A stretch of 64,000 nt of DNA from G020348385 sp964410125 (GTDB taxonomy: Bacteria; Acidobacteriota; Aminicenantia; Aminicenantales; Aminicenantaceae): assembly GCA_964410125.1 (NCBI GenBank), contig CAYPGQ010000003.1, forward strand, positions 1 to 64,000, read 5' to 3'. Below are positions 1-8,218 of this stretch, in pieces. Position 1 is the stretch's first letter, and the number at the start of each line of letters is the position of its first letter. Under the pieces are notes generated by a model. That model was given only the letters and a program-made list of their open reading frames with translations. It was not told the DNA's origin and made no database searches. A program made the translations under genes and the position numbers.

Positions 1-71
1 CCTAACGCTTCTAGTGGATTTTTTCCAAAATACCCTCTACTGTCTGAATTGCAGACAATGGATAATTCTGT

Positions 72-100
72 TTGACCGGTTCCGTCATCCTGCGTAAAAT
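72..100 (+). promoter_or_regulatory. sigma70-type promoter
   Basis: TTGACC at 72-77, a 17-nt spacer and TAAAAT at 95-100. It lies just ahead of the ATG at 119, so the transcript would have a very short leader. The spacing matches other promoters in this window. Confidence 0.5.
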
Positions 101-118
101 AAAGACAAGGAAAAAACC

Positions 119-1480
119 ATGATAAAAAAATTCGGTTATCTTCTCTTCTTCACCTTTGTGATGCTTTCCATCCATGCTGTCTCCAAAGAGGTTCAGGTTA
201 TCGTTATTGCCAATTCTGCCCCGATATACTCCGAATCCCATTCCGAAAGCTATAAGATAGAAACGGTCAAAAAAGGGACGGTTCTCACCCTGTTCGAATC
301 CGGAACTAAGGGCTCAAATTGGCTATACGTTTCCTACCAATCCCCAAGATGGAGGGCAAAGGTAACAGGCTTCATCCAGTCACGTCTGGTCGAAAAACTA
401 TCCGATAAAAAACCGGCAGAGATGCCAAAAGAAGAAATTAGGGAAGCAAAGGACGAGCCTGAGGTTAAGGAGATACCGGCTTTAACGTCGTTGCCTCCTT
501 ATAAAAAATATTCACTTACAGATGCTAGGGCTTCTTGGGAAAACCCTCGCTGGTTCTCTTTGAAGGTTGAAAGCCGGGCCGACACAAGCGTAAGCCCAGC
601 CAAAGTGGTCCCTATAATCAAGGAAAAGAGGAAAGAATCGGCTTTTGAGGTTAGAGAAGAAAGTGTAAAAGCGGAAGAAAAAGTCCCCCTAAAACCCGGG
701 AAAGAGGTTGTTATTCCCAAAGTCGAAGTTGTGGCAGCTTTAACGTCGTTGCCCCCATATAAAAAATATTCACTTACAGATGCCAGAGCTTCTTGGGAAA
801 ACCCTCGCCTTTTCTCTCTGAAGGTTGAAAGCCGGGCCGACACAAGCGTAAGCCGAGCCAAAGTGGTCCCTATAATCAAGGGGAAGAGGAAAGAATCGGC
901 TTTTGAGGTTAGAGAAGAAAGTGTAAAAGTGGAAGAAAAAGCCGAAGCCGAAAAGGAAGAAGAGCCTCAAGTAAGGCCAAAAAAAATCCCTCGTCTCGGA
1001 AAACCTTCATGGCTCACTCTCAGCTTAGGGTATGGGCCATCCGGTGGAAGCGGTCTTGGAGGATTCGTCCAGGTAAATTTGAAGAATGGGTTTTCTCTTC
1101 ATTTCGGAGCCGGTTATTATCCAACATCCTATTATTATTCAGAATATGATTGGGCAAAAAACAGGATTCTCTACAGTGTTGGAGTAAAGTATTATCTCCC
1201 CTTTGGCTTTGGCAGAATTCGCCCCTATTTGGATTTACAATATGGGGGAATCAGCGTCGAGGCAGTAAGAGTGGTTACAGGAATATGGTACTCCCAATAC
1301 ACGTATGAAAACATCCAAAAAACCTTGTTAGGCCCCACTTTTTTAGCTGGCGCAGAAATTAAAACAGGGGCTATCGGGCTGAACGTCGCTTTTGGCTTAT
1401 CATACAACACGACAAAATGGGAATATTGGGATAGGGATTATTTTTTGACCGGGGATGTCGGGCTGTTGATATTCTTTTAG
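119..1480 (+). CDS. SH3-like domain protein with C-terminal outer-membrane beta-barrel
   Basis: A 453-residue protein starting at ATG 119, preceded by an AAGGA-like ribosome site. Residues 1-22 form a Sec signal peptide. Residues about 25-95 look like a bacterial SH3 domain. A charged Lys/Glu-rich linker follows, containing two near-identical 68-residue repeats at about 121-188 and 207-274. Residues about 295-453 are a Gly/Tyr-rich beta-barrel of alternating polar and aromatic residues that ends in Phe, as outer-membrane proteins do. The predicted location is therefore the outer membrane, with SH3 and linker in the periplasm. The gene stands alone on the plus strand and is closed by the terminator at 1482-1510. 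I do not recognise a named family, and the function is unknown. Confidence 0.75.
   Translation: MIKKFGYLLFFTFVMLSIHAVSKEVQVIVIANSAPIYSESHSESYKIETVKKGTVLTLFESGTKGSNWLYVSYQSPRWRAKVTGFIQSRLVEKLSDKKPAEMPKEEIREAKDEPEVKEIPALTSLPPYKKYSLTDARASWENPRWFSLKVESRADTSVSPAKVVPIIKEKRKESAFEVREESVKAEEKVPLKPGKEVVIPKVEVVAALTSLPPYKKYSLTDARASWENPRLFSLKVESRADTSVSRAKVVPIIKGKRKESAFEVREESVKVEEKAEAEKEEEPQVRPKKIPRLGKPSWLTLSLGYGPSGGSGLGGFVQVNLKNGFSLHFGAGYYPTSYYYSEYDWAKNRILYSVGVKYYLPFGFGRIRPYLDLQYGGISVEAVRVVTGIWYSQYTYENIQKTLLGPTFLAGAEIKTGAIGLNVAFGLSYNTTKWEYWDRDYFLTGDVGLLIFF
479..682 (+). repeat. tandem coding repeat, copy 1
   Basis: A 204-bp unit encoding 68 residues (starting ALTSLPPYKK) that recurs 258 bp downstream with only a few substitutions. 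The copies are separated by 54 bp of non-repeated sequence, so this is an in-frame segmental duplication within one gene. Confidence 0.85.
737..940 (+). repeat. tandem coding repeat, copy 2
   Basis: Second copy of the 204-bp unit at 479-682. Differences such as Trp to Leu, Pro to Arg and Glu to Gly are few, which implies a recent duplication or ongoing homogenisation. Confidence 0.85.
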
Positions 1481-1481
1481 G

Positions 1482-1510
1482 CAAAAAAAAAGCCCGTTCA
1501 GCGAACGGGC
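1482..1510 (-). terminator. intrinsic terminator between convergent genes
   Basis: A perfect 8-bp stem GCCCGTTC/GAACGGGC at 1492-1499 and 1503-1510 with a 3-nt loop. A run of nine A on the plus strand at 1483-1491 becomes a U-tract for minus-strand transcripts. It ends the transcript of the gene at 1561-2367 and may also slow plus-strand transcription from the gene ending at 1480. Confidence 0.85.
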
Positions 1511-1560
1511 CTTCCCTTATTCCTTAAAAGGTCTGTTCAGGGAATAGATCCTTCTTTTAT

Positions 1561-2367
1561 TTACCGTTTGAATGGAGATATGGCATTCGTTTTATCGCTC
1601 ACCCTTTTTATTCCATAAATAACGGCTCCACTCCCCGCAATGACTGAGGCAATCCCACCAGGTGTAGTAAAAAAAGCAAGAAAACCTTTATTGTCAACAA
1701 CATAGACAGAATCATCAACCTGAGCAATTTGGTTCAATTCAATATAGGCCTTTTGCCCTACAAATACTCTATCAATAGGATTGTTTTCAATTTTCAGCAC
1801 CTTGAGATCTTGATAAAAATCCGTGATATTGCCCACAGTATGGATATGGTCATCGACCTGGAGAAGGCCTTTCACCATAAAGATTTCTGCCACTTTTGTA
1901 CCTGGGTTGTAATCTGCAATTTTCCCGACCAGGGCCTCTCCTTCAACCTTTTTCTCTTCATAAAATTCTTGTATCGACTCCGCCAACTTTTTCTCAAATG
2001 GAGCCAAAGCAATCGATATTCTAGCGGTTTCGTTCTCTCGAATTTTCAATCCTAAAAAACCCTGTGAGTTAAAGTCTCCTAGATGGCTCTCGACGCCATA
2101 AACATATAGTCCTTTTTCGATTCCTTCCACTTTGAATAGGCCGAGAGTATCAGATGTGCTGCTATCATAGGTTTTATCTGTATGGATATTCCTAAATTTT
2201 ATGACAGCTCCTTCTAAAGGAGTTGTCCCATCCCTATAATAGATGTGTCCCGCAATATCACCAATGGCATTATCTTGGCTCTCTAAAAATCCAGGTTTGA
2301 AAAGAAAAAGAAGCACAAAGACCACAATACCCACTAAATAACACTTTTGTTTAGCACCTTTAAACAT
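1561..2367 (-). CDS. secreted/membrane protein: CarboxypepD_reg-like domain plus elongation-factor-like beta-barrel
   Basis: A 268-residue protein. ATG 2367 is chosen because a GGGAGG ribosome site lies 5 nt upstream, while the longer frame would begin with TTG inside the -35 box. Residues about 10-26 are a signal peptide or anchor. Residues about 34-95 (GHIYYRDG...PLEGAVIKF...LGLFKVEGI) resemble the carboxypeptidase regulatory-like beta-sandwich. Residues about 146-226 (VGKIADYNPGTKVAEI...ITDFYQDLKVLKIE...VYVVD) resemble the translation-factor domain-2-like barrel found at the C-terminus of U32 peptidases. A Gly-rich hydrophobic stretch lies at 235-254. The gene has its own promoter and terminator, so it is monocistronic. 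Function unknown. Confidence 0.7.
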   Translation of the reverse strand: MFKGAKQKCYLVGIVVFVLLFLFKPGFLESQDNAIGDIAGHIYYRDGTTPLEGAVIKFRNIHTDKTYDSSTSDTLGLFKVEGIEKGLYVYGVESHLGDFNSQGFLGLKIRENETARISIALAPFEKKLAESIQEFYEEKKVEGEALVGKIADYNPGTKVAEIFMVKGLLQVDDHIHTVGNITDFYQDLKVLKIENNPIDRVFVGQKAYIELNQIAQVDDSVYVVDNKGFLAFFTTPGGIASVIAGSGAVIYGIKRVSDKTNAISPFKR

Positions 2368-2389
2368 GTAATCCTCCCTATACAGACTA

Positions 2390-2418
2390 AATATACTTAT
2401 ATTTAAATTGCTTGTCAA
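2390..2418 (-). promoter_or_regulatory. sigma70 promoter for the 1561-2367 gene
   Basis: On the minus strand TTGACA (complement of 2413-2418), a 17-nt spacer and TATATT (complement of 2390-2395). It lies 23 nt ahead of ATG 2367 with a consensus ribosome site in between. Confidence 0.7.
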
Positions 2419-2459
2419 GGAATTTCATAAGTATTTTTTAATTTTAGGATAAAATTAGC

Positions 2460-3266
2460 TCATTTTTTTTGGAAAAAAAATTTTGGAATGGGAATCTTGA
2501 TTTTTTTCTGTTTTTCTCTTGGGTCGATCGGATCAGGAAAGTAAGGAATCTCTTTGTCACTTATGACAGCTTCCGGATTCTCGTTGACCAGTGCAAGGGC
2601 ACTGTCTTCCCCAATTTTTTCAGCAACTTTCCTTACTGCCTTTGAAAGCCACATATTCACCCGACGAGGACTGTGTGAATCGCTGGCAATGAAGTGAATG
2701 AGGTTTAAGTCAAGAAAACGAAAAACACCTTCTTCAGTCCTGCCGCCGTATTGCCTAGTGAAACTTCCGCTATTAGTCTGGACGAGCCCACCCATTTGGA
2801 CTAACTCGAAAAGCAAGCTAGGATTCTGTCTGAAAACCGAATTTCTCTCTGGATGAGCAATAATAGGAGTTATCCCCTCACTCATTAACTCGAAAAAAAT
2901 CTCTTTTACTCCCGAAAAAACATGCTCTGACGGAAATTCAACGAACATATAAGAGCTATGGTTCAGAACTAATGCCTTTCTCTTTTTCTTTATTTTATCT
3001 ATCAAGTCGTGAGAAATATGTACCTCAGCTCCTGGTAATATCTCTATATCAATTTGGCCCTCCCTAAGCGCTTTGTTAAGCTCTTTGTTTTTCTCCTGTA
3101 CAATTCCATAATTTTCGCTTAGGTAATGACCCCGAAACATGTGAGGTGTTGCAACAATTTTTTTAATACCTTCGCATTCTGCCACCTTTGCCATTTCGAC
3201 GGCTTCATCCAAATTTTTTGCTCCATCATCAACTCCGGGCAGAATGTGGCAGTGAAGGTCAATCAT
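2460..3266 (-). CDS. cpsB: PHP-superfamily protein-tyrosine phosphatase (CpsB/CapC/YwqE family)
   Basis: A 268-residue protein of the usual family length. The N-terminal metal motif is DLHCH (residues 3-7) followed by PGVDDG. TPHM and an AHPERN segment (HPER-type motif) follow, then ASDSHSPRR near residue 200. These are the manganese-binding motifs of PHP phosphatases that dephosphorylate the tyrosine cluster of BY-kinases. The BY-kinase partner is encoded at 8219-10498 in the same operon, so the pair probably controls EPS chain length and output. It is the last gene of the EPS locus. The enzyme is cytoplasmic. Family assignment is strong; the partner is inferred from context. Confidence 0.9.
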   Translation of the reverse strand: MIDLHCHILPGVDDGAKNLDEAVEMAKVAECEGIKKIVATPHMFRGHYLSENYGIVQEKNKELNKALREGQIDIEILPGAEVHISHDLIDKIKKKRKALVLNHSSYMFVEFPSEHVFSGVKEIFFELMSEGITPIIAHPERNSVFRQNPSLLFELVQMGGLVQTNSGSFTRQYGGRTEEGVFRFLDLNLIHFIASDSHSPRRVNMWLSKAVRKVAEKIGEDSALALVNENPEAVISDKEIPYFPDPIDPREKQKKIKIPIPKFFFQKK

Positions 3267-3304
3267 GATATTTTTAGTAATACCGAAAATAAAGATAGAT
3301 AAGT

Positions 3305-4156
3305 TTAGAATATTGTCTCTGGAACAAAGACAATGTCATTCTCCTGAAGCGGGAAATCCTGTTTTTTCCCCTTGATGATGTCTTTGACATTCACTTTTAT
3401 TGGTCTCTCTTTACCGCTCTCATCCTTTCTTCTGACAATCACACCGCTTTTAGAAGCTCTTTCTGTAAATCCTCCCGCCATAGCAATCGCTCTATAAAGA
3501 GTAGGGATCTCAGACTTGCCAACTTCAAGTGCACCAGGGCTCCTCACAGCGCCAATCACGTATATCGCGACTGTCTCCTCAGGAAGGACATAAATCGTAT
3601 CATTTGGCTGAAGAGGTATATTTAGCGAGGCATCGCCTGAAATCAAATCTTTGATGGAGATTTTAAGAGTCTCGTTTAAGCCATCTTGGCGCTCTCTCAT
3701 AATCGTGATTTCTCCTCCAGCAACAGTAGAAAACCCTCCAGCTTCTGCTATAATATGCAGTAATTTCTGCCGTCCTATAAGTTCATAAAACCCAGGATTT
3801 AGAACAGCTCCAAGCAAGGCCACTCTTTTGCTCCGATACTCAAGTATAAAAACTGTTACCTGGGGATTTTGTAATAGATCCTCCCCAAGAAGCTGATTTA
3901 ACTTATCCTCGAGTTCTACCTTGGTTAATCCTCTCACTTCTATTTCCCCTTTCAAAGGGGGGAATGTAATTTTCCCATCTTCTGAAACCCGTACTTGTCT
4001 ACTCAGCTCTTCATTACCAAATACAGTGATATCCAAAAGGTCCCTGGGTCCTATTCTATATTCCAGAACATATTTTTCCTGACTTTCCTGAAAAGAAAAA
4101 ACCGGCAAAATTAAGACAAGAAAAAAAATTGTGATAGCAACTTTTTTAGGTTCCAT
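3305..4156 (-). CDS. wza: polysaccharide export protein, Wza-like (Poly_export + SLBB)
   Basis: A 283-residue protein from ATG 4156. GAGGA lies 5-6 nt upstream of this ATG and gives a cleaner signal peptide; an ATG 12 nt further upstream (4168) is possible. The signal peptide ends near SFQ with no lipobox Cys, unlike E. coli Wza. Residues about 30-110 (YRIGPRDLLDITVFG) are the Poly_export domain. Two SLBB beta-grasp modules follow, one starting near KRVALLGAVLNPGFYEL and the next near VAIYVIGAVRSPGALEV. It should form the periplasmic/outer-membrane conduit for the EPS together with the Wzc-like protein. The C-terminal membrane helix of classical Wza is not evident, so outer-membrane insertion may need the barrel at 10598-11893. 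Confidence 0.9.
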   Translation of the reverse strand: MEPKKVAITIFFLVLILPVFSFQESQEKYVLEYRIGPRDLLDITVFGNEELSRQVRVSEDGKITFPPLKGEIEVRGLTKVELEDKLNQLLGEDLLQNPQVTVFILEYRSKRVALLGAVLNPGFYELIGRQKLLHIIAEAGGFSTVAGGEITIMRERQDGLNETLKISIKDLISGDASLNIPLQPNDTIYVLPEETVAIYVIGAVRSPGALEVGKSEIPTLYRAIAMAGGFTERASKSGVIVRRKDESGKERPIKVNVKDIIKGKKQDFPLQENDIVFVPETIF

Positions 4157-4237
4157 TTTATTCCTCATGGTGTTGAGTCCCTGAATGATATTATAATTTA
4201 TCTCAAAAAATCGATCAATCGATAGGATTTGTTTGAG

Positions 4238-4939
4238 TTATATTTTTTTTTGACTTGATCCCCATTTTGCTCTAAAAGATATCCAGAAGGAAAGGAAAAC
4301 GAGCTTTAGGTCCAAGTAAAAACTTTGCTTTTGGATATAATGCAAATCGAAACGGAATTTCTTATTGCGAGGAGCATCTGGAGGAAGATATATCTGTGCA
4401 AATCCTGTAAGCCCCGGCCTTATGCTATGCCTTTCTTGATATCCTGGGATGTCAGTCAAGGATTTTGTGCTTGGATTTCCATTAATCTCTATTTCTTCTG
4501 GCCTTAGAGCTCTGGGCCCAACAAAACTCATGTCTCCTCTTAAGATATTTAAAAGTTGGGGAAGCTCATCCATTGCTGTAGCCCTCAAGATTCTTCCGAT
4601 TTTTGTAACTCTCGGATCGTTCGCTTTTGCTTGGACCGGGCCTTGATCTCCTTCTGCATTTACAATCATAGAACGAAATTTCAACACTTTAAAAATCCTG
4701 CCATTTTTACCCACACGATTTTGTTTGAAGAATATAAATCCTCTATCTCCTAACCATATAAGAATAGTAAACAATAGCCACAAAGGCATTGATAAAAAGA
4801 TCCCCATAAACGATAGCACAACGTCAAAAGGTCTTTTCAAGAAATTTAACTTCATCTTCTTATTCTGCCAAAATAATAACCTATTCAATTTGTAGAAGAA
4901 AATACCCAAAACAGATGAATTAGGGGGTGATTTTAGCAT
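4238..4939 (-). CDS. initiating sugar-1-phosphate transferase (bacterial sugar transferase family)
   Basis: A 233-residue monotopic phosphoglycosyl transferase. ATG 4939 is preferred because TGAGGTGA lies about 8 nt upstream; the longer frame begins with GTG. The core starts with KRPFDVVLSFMG and one membrane hairpin, followed by the catalytic KFRSM...EGD segment, the DELPQLLNILRGDMSFVGPRA signature and a PGLTG motif. It transfers a sugar phosphate from a nucleotide sugar to undecaprenyl phosphate, the first step of repeat-unit assembly. It lacks the multi-helix N-terminal domain of WbaP-type enzymes and so resembles PglC/WecP-size proteins. The acceptor sugar cannot be told from sequence alone. 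Confidence 0.9.
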   Translation of the reverse strand: MLKSPPNSSVLGIFFYKLNRLLFWQNKKMKLNFLKRPFDVVLSFMGIFLSMPLWLLFTILIWLGDRGFIFFKQNRVGKNGRIFKVLKFRSMIVNAEGDQGPVQAKANDPRVTKIGRILRATAMDELPQLLNILRGDMSFVGPRALRPEEIEINGNPSTKSLTDIPGYQERHSIRPGLTGFAQIYLPPDAPRNKKFRFDLHYIQKQSFYLDLKLVFLSFWISFRAKWGSSQKKI

Positions 4940-4945
4940 CTTGAA

Positions 4946-4965
4946 GATCACCTCAAAGGGTGATC
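4946..4965 (-). promoter_or_regulatory. inverted repeat covering the ribosome site of the sugar transferase
   Basis: Perfect 7-bp arms GATCACC (4946-4952) and GGTGATC (4959-4965) around a 6-nt loop. On the minus-strand mRNA the hairpin would hold the GAGGTGA ribosome site of the gene starting at 4939. It could limit translation of the committing enzyme or simply be an operator-like palindrome. Confidence 0.4.
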
Positions 4966-4992
4966 ATCAGAGCCGTTTCTATTTATGAACAA

Positions 4993-6681
4993 CTAAAATC
5001 TATATGTGAATTTCATAAGGGCAACATTCCGATTGACGCATCCTATCTGGAGATGGTTCTCTCCAATCTTTGATTCCAAGTGAATGGATAGAATGTCATC
5101 ATCTAAATAATCTTCCCAAATAATTTGATCGTTAAAAAAGACATGTATCAAAGGCCTTATATCTCTCTTCACATCCTTAAAAAATAAATTTAATAGAATC
5201 CTCCTCCCATCAAGCTGTAAATCATAGGGAATTCTTTTTGATTTACTTATATATACATCTTCTAAGACTATTTCTTTTGAGCTTAAAACTTTTTCTATTT
5301 TACTATTTATTTCACTAATTTTATTTTCCTTATTTAGCTTTCCATAAATTTGGCGTATCTTTATAAGATTTCTAATGTTATCTGGATCTATCTCCAGGGC
5401 CATTTTATAGAAATCTTCCGCCTCATATAGATTATCGAATCTATGGAAAGAATCACCAAAATATTGTAAAACCTCTACATATTTTTCTTTTTTTCCTTCA
5501 GGAATTCTTAAAATACCCTGTCTAAATTGGTTCCCTGCATTCACAATGTCCCTATGATGAGTCTGCTTGAAATCAAGAAGAAGCTGGAAGGAAAGCAGAT
5601 CTAAATCATCAAGAGCTGCGGTTAAATTTTTCTTTATCAAGCCCCTCTCGATAAGGTAAGACTCAAGCTCTTCCACTTCCACCACTCTATCCCCTGTTAA
5701 TGACAGGTATTCACGTAAATAGTCCTCAACCTTTTCCAATTCTGTTCCTTGTTCAATATTGCTCTTTGCGAATTTTAAAAGGGCAGATTTCTGCAACTCA
5801 ATAAATTCGACAGAATCAATCAGGCTCTGATTGGAAAGTTTTTGATAAAACTTTATTCTCTTTAGCCTTTCCAGACAGGATTTATAATATCCAGCAGCCT
5901 TTTTCTGACGGAAATAGAAGTATTGTAACTCTCCAGAATCGTAATCTCGTCTTGCTTTTTCAAAATCCAAAAATTCAGCCGCTGCTAACATCTTATGCCT
6001 TTGATGCAAAGAAAGAGATTTTTGACCAAGAAAATCTGCATACCACCTGTAAATCTGAGGCTCTTCAGGCAAGATTTCTGTTATAACTTCATATTCTTGA
6101 ATATTCATCTGCCAGACATCGAAGATGTTATGGATTTTTTGTCGGTTCTTTCCTAAGCCAATTTTTTTTAAAATCTCTTTGGTAAAATTCTTATCTTCAT
6201 CTGAAAGCTGATTCCAATTAGAGAGATAAACTTTACCAGTTTCATAATAGATATCATTGTTTTCACCAGCAAGGAGTGCAGCTTTCTTGTATTCATCATA
6301 AAAATCCTGATCCAATGGTTCAGAGATAGAACTCAAATTCATTAGAGACCTAGCGAGATTAAAATGACTAAAGTAAGAGGCAGGATTAATTTTTATAGAT
6401 TTATTAAAATTTTGCACAGATTTCTGAATTAAAATCTTGCTTCTCGTTTGAGCACCTGGAGTCTGCTGCCCTAGCTCAAAGTATGCTTTGCCCAGTTCAT
6501 AGAATGTGAGGTCATTATACGAAAAGGCTCTGTTAGCTCTTTCCAATATTTTGATCTTTTTCTCAATATCCTCAGTCTTTCCTGCTTTGTAATAAAGATG
6601 AAAATTATAGTAGATTAATACATTTAAAGCGCCAACAAAAACAACTGTTATTATCAAGACAGTCCTTTTTATTTTGCTCAT
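4993..6681 (-). CDS. membrane-anchored TPR-rich protein of the EPS operon
   Basis: A 562-residue protein with one N-terminal membrane helix (residues about 7-28) and a long helical region with TPR-like repeats, clearest at about 55-115 and again in the segment containing FYKMALEIDPDN. The last about 80 residues look beta-rich and may bind a ligand. It overlaps the upstream Wzy/ligase gene by 4 nt, so the two are translationally coupled and probably work together in the periplasm. TPR partners are common for polymerases and ligases, but I know of no named family here. The substrate is unknown. Confidence 0.75.
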   Translation of the reverse strand: MSKIKRTVLIITVVFVGALNVLIYYNFHLYYKAGKTEDIEKKIKILERANRAFSYNDLTFYELGKAYFELGQQTPGAQTRSKILIQKSVQNFNKSIKINPASYFSHFNLARSLMNLSSISEPLDQDFYDEYKKAALLAGENNDIYYETGKVYLSNWNQLSDEDKNFTKEILKKIGLGKNRQKIHNIFDVWQMNIQEYEVITEILPEEPQIYRWYADFLGQKSLSLHQRHKMLAAAEFLDFEKARRDYDSGELQYFYFRQKKAAGYYKSCLERLKRIKFYQKLSNQSLIDSVEFIELQKSALLKFAKSNIEQGTELEKVEDYLREYLSLTGDRVVEVEELESYLIERGLIKKNLTAALDDLDLLSFQLLLDFKQTHHRDIVNAGNQFRQGILRIPEGKKEKYVEVLQYFGDSFHRFDNLYEAEDFYKMALEIDPDNIRNLIKIRQIYGKLNKENKISEINSKIEKVLSSKEIVLEDVYISKSKRIPYDLQLDGRRILLNLFFKDVKRDIRPLIHVFFNDQIIWEDYLDDDILSIHLESKIGENHLQIGCVNRNVALMKFTYRF

Positions 6682-8189
6682 TTCTTACTCCTAAGCTGGA
6701 TATCCTCCTCCTCTGGACTTTGCTGACTTGGCTTTTTCAAATTATTTCTTCTCTTATAATTTGTTATTACCAAGGTTAAGGAAAGAACAACAGAGAAAAG
6801 CAACATATTTGCTGGGATATGAAGATTAAAATCCGTAATGGAGTGAAATAAAATGCAGAAAACAGAAACAAATCCCCCGATAGCTAATCCCTTCACCTCA
6901 GGATGTCTCCTACGTTTCCATAAGCGAAAAGCATTCATGATTAGGAGGAAAATACCTCCAACAAGCAATATAAAACCAACAATCCCCATCTCAGATAAGT
7001 ATTCAAGATAATCATTGTGGGCGTGGTAGATTCTTATAAGCTTGTTATCTATCATGAGGTCAGGATATATAGAGGGAAAAGTTCCCAACCCTGCGCCGAA
7101 GAGAGGATATTTTGAAAAAATTCTGAGCGTATTTCCCCAAAATATCGGACGACCCTCCACAAGAATATCATCAATAGCAAATCTCTCCACTGTGGCATCA
7201 ATTCCTATATAAAGAGAAATAATAATCACGAGTAAAAAGGAAATATTAAGAAAATTTCTTATCCCCTTTTTATGATGTTCATAGCTCCCAAAATACAGCT
7301 TAGTTAATCCGAAAAAAAGGACAAAGGTGAAAAACAAGATAAACATTCCTGAACGAGATTTAGAAAACAGTATGGCCAAAGACATAATGATGATACTGCC
7401 AACTAAAACCAGATTTATTGAAAGGCCTTTTTGAGAAAGGCGAAGTAATTTCTCTCTCCATTTTAACCCAGCAAATGAAAAAAACGAAATCCGAGATATT
7501 ATTAGTCCAATAGCCAGTGGAATGATCATCTCCAAATATCCCGAAAGATGATTTCGATTGACAAAAGTGCCTGTCACGGAATCTAAGTGATAGATTTTTT
7601 TGTAAAATAATATATTTGGACTTCTGTTATAAAGCTCGAACAAACCATAAAAAGCTTGAAAAGTTCCCAAAGCCACCAATGCTGAAAAAATTCGTATTAT
7701 CTGTTGTTTTTTTGTCACTGTCTTGACAATTAAAAAAGCAACAAGGAAATAGGAAAGAACTTCAAGCCCTTCTCTGAAAGTATGCGAAGGAATTAAAGAA
7801 ATGCTCATAAACTTTCTATTTAAGAAACCAACAGAATTGAGTTCATGGAAGGAAAATGTATTCGGCGAAAAAATCTTAACCAACAATTTTGGAAGAGGAA
7901 TAATCTGTAAAACTATAAAAGTAAAAACACCTATAAACATGTAACTCGGCCACTTTAGGGAACGGGAGAGAAGCTCATTATCCTGAGGCTTTTTTTTCAT
8001 TATAATAAAAGAGACGAACATAATAAGCACTATGAGCTGAATGGTAAGTATCGACCATTCGCCAGTCGAAGCAGCAGGAAGAGGGCTAAAAATAATCAAT
8101 CCCAAAAGACCAAATTCGATGACTCTTTCACAAAAAACATCCCTTTTTGAGAGCATACGAGGTTTTTCACTTCTTCTGTCTTTCATCAT
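6678..8189 (-). CDS. O-antigen ligase/polymerase family membrane protein (Wzy_C)
   Basis: A 503-residue protein with about a dozen membrane helices. The large periplasmic loop in the second half carries the family signature: KSRSG, GRPIFWGNTL, GAGLGTFPSIYP and HAHNDYLEYLSEMG, with conserved Arg and His. Family members either polymerise repeat units (Wzy) or transfer glycans to an acceptor (WaaL/PglL). A second family member lies at 19787-21247, so one may be the polymerase and the other a ligase. This one is coupled to the TPR protein and adjacent to the BY-kinase. Two Met codons in a row open the frame and no strong ribosome site is visible. Confidence 0.85.
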   Translation of the reverse strand: MMKDRRSEKPRMLSKRDVFCERVIEFGLLGLIIFSPLPAASTGEWSILTIQLIVLIMFVSFIIMKKKPQDNELLSRSLKWPSYMFIGVFTFIVLQIIPLPKLLVKIFSPNTFSFHELNSVGFLNRKFMSISLIPSHTFREGLEVLSYFLVAFLIVKTVTKKQQIIRIFSALVALGTFQAFYGLFELYNRSPNILFYKKIYHLDSVTGTFVNRNHLSGYLEMIIPLAIGLIISRISFFSFAGLKWREKLLRLSQKGLSINLVLVGSIIIMSLAILFSKSRSGMFILFFTFVLFFGLTKLYFGSYEHHKKGIRNFLNISFLLVIIISLYIGIDATVERFAIDDILVEGRPIFWGNTLRIFSKYPLFGAGLGTFPSIYPDLMIDNKLIRIYHAHNDYLEYLSEMGIVGFILLVGGIFLLIMNAFRLWKRRRHPEVKGLAIGGFVSVFCILFHSITDFNLHIPANMLLFSVVLSLTLVITNYKRRNNLKKPSQQSPEEEDIQLRSKK

Positions 8190-8218
8190 TTTTATAAAAA
8201 ATTCATGATCCAGATTGA

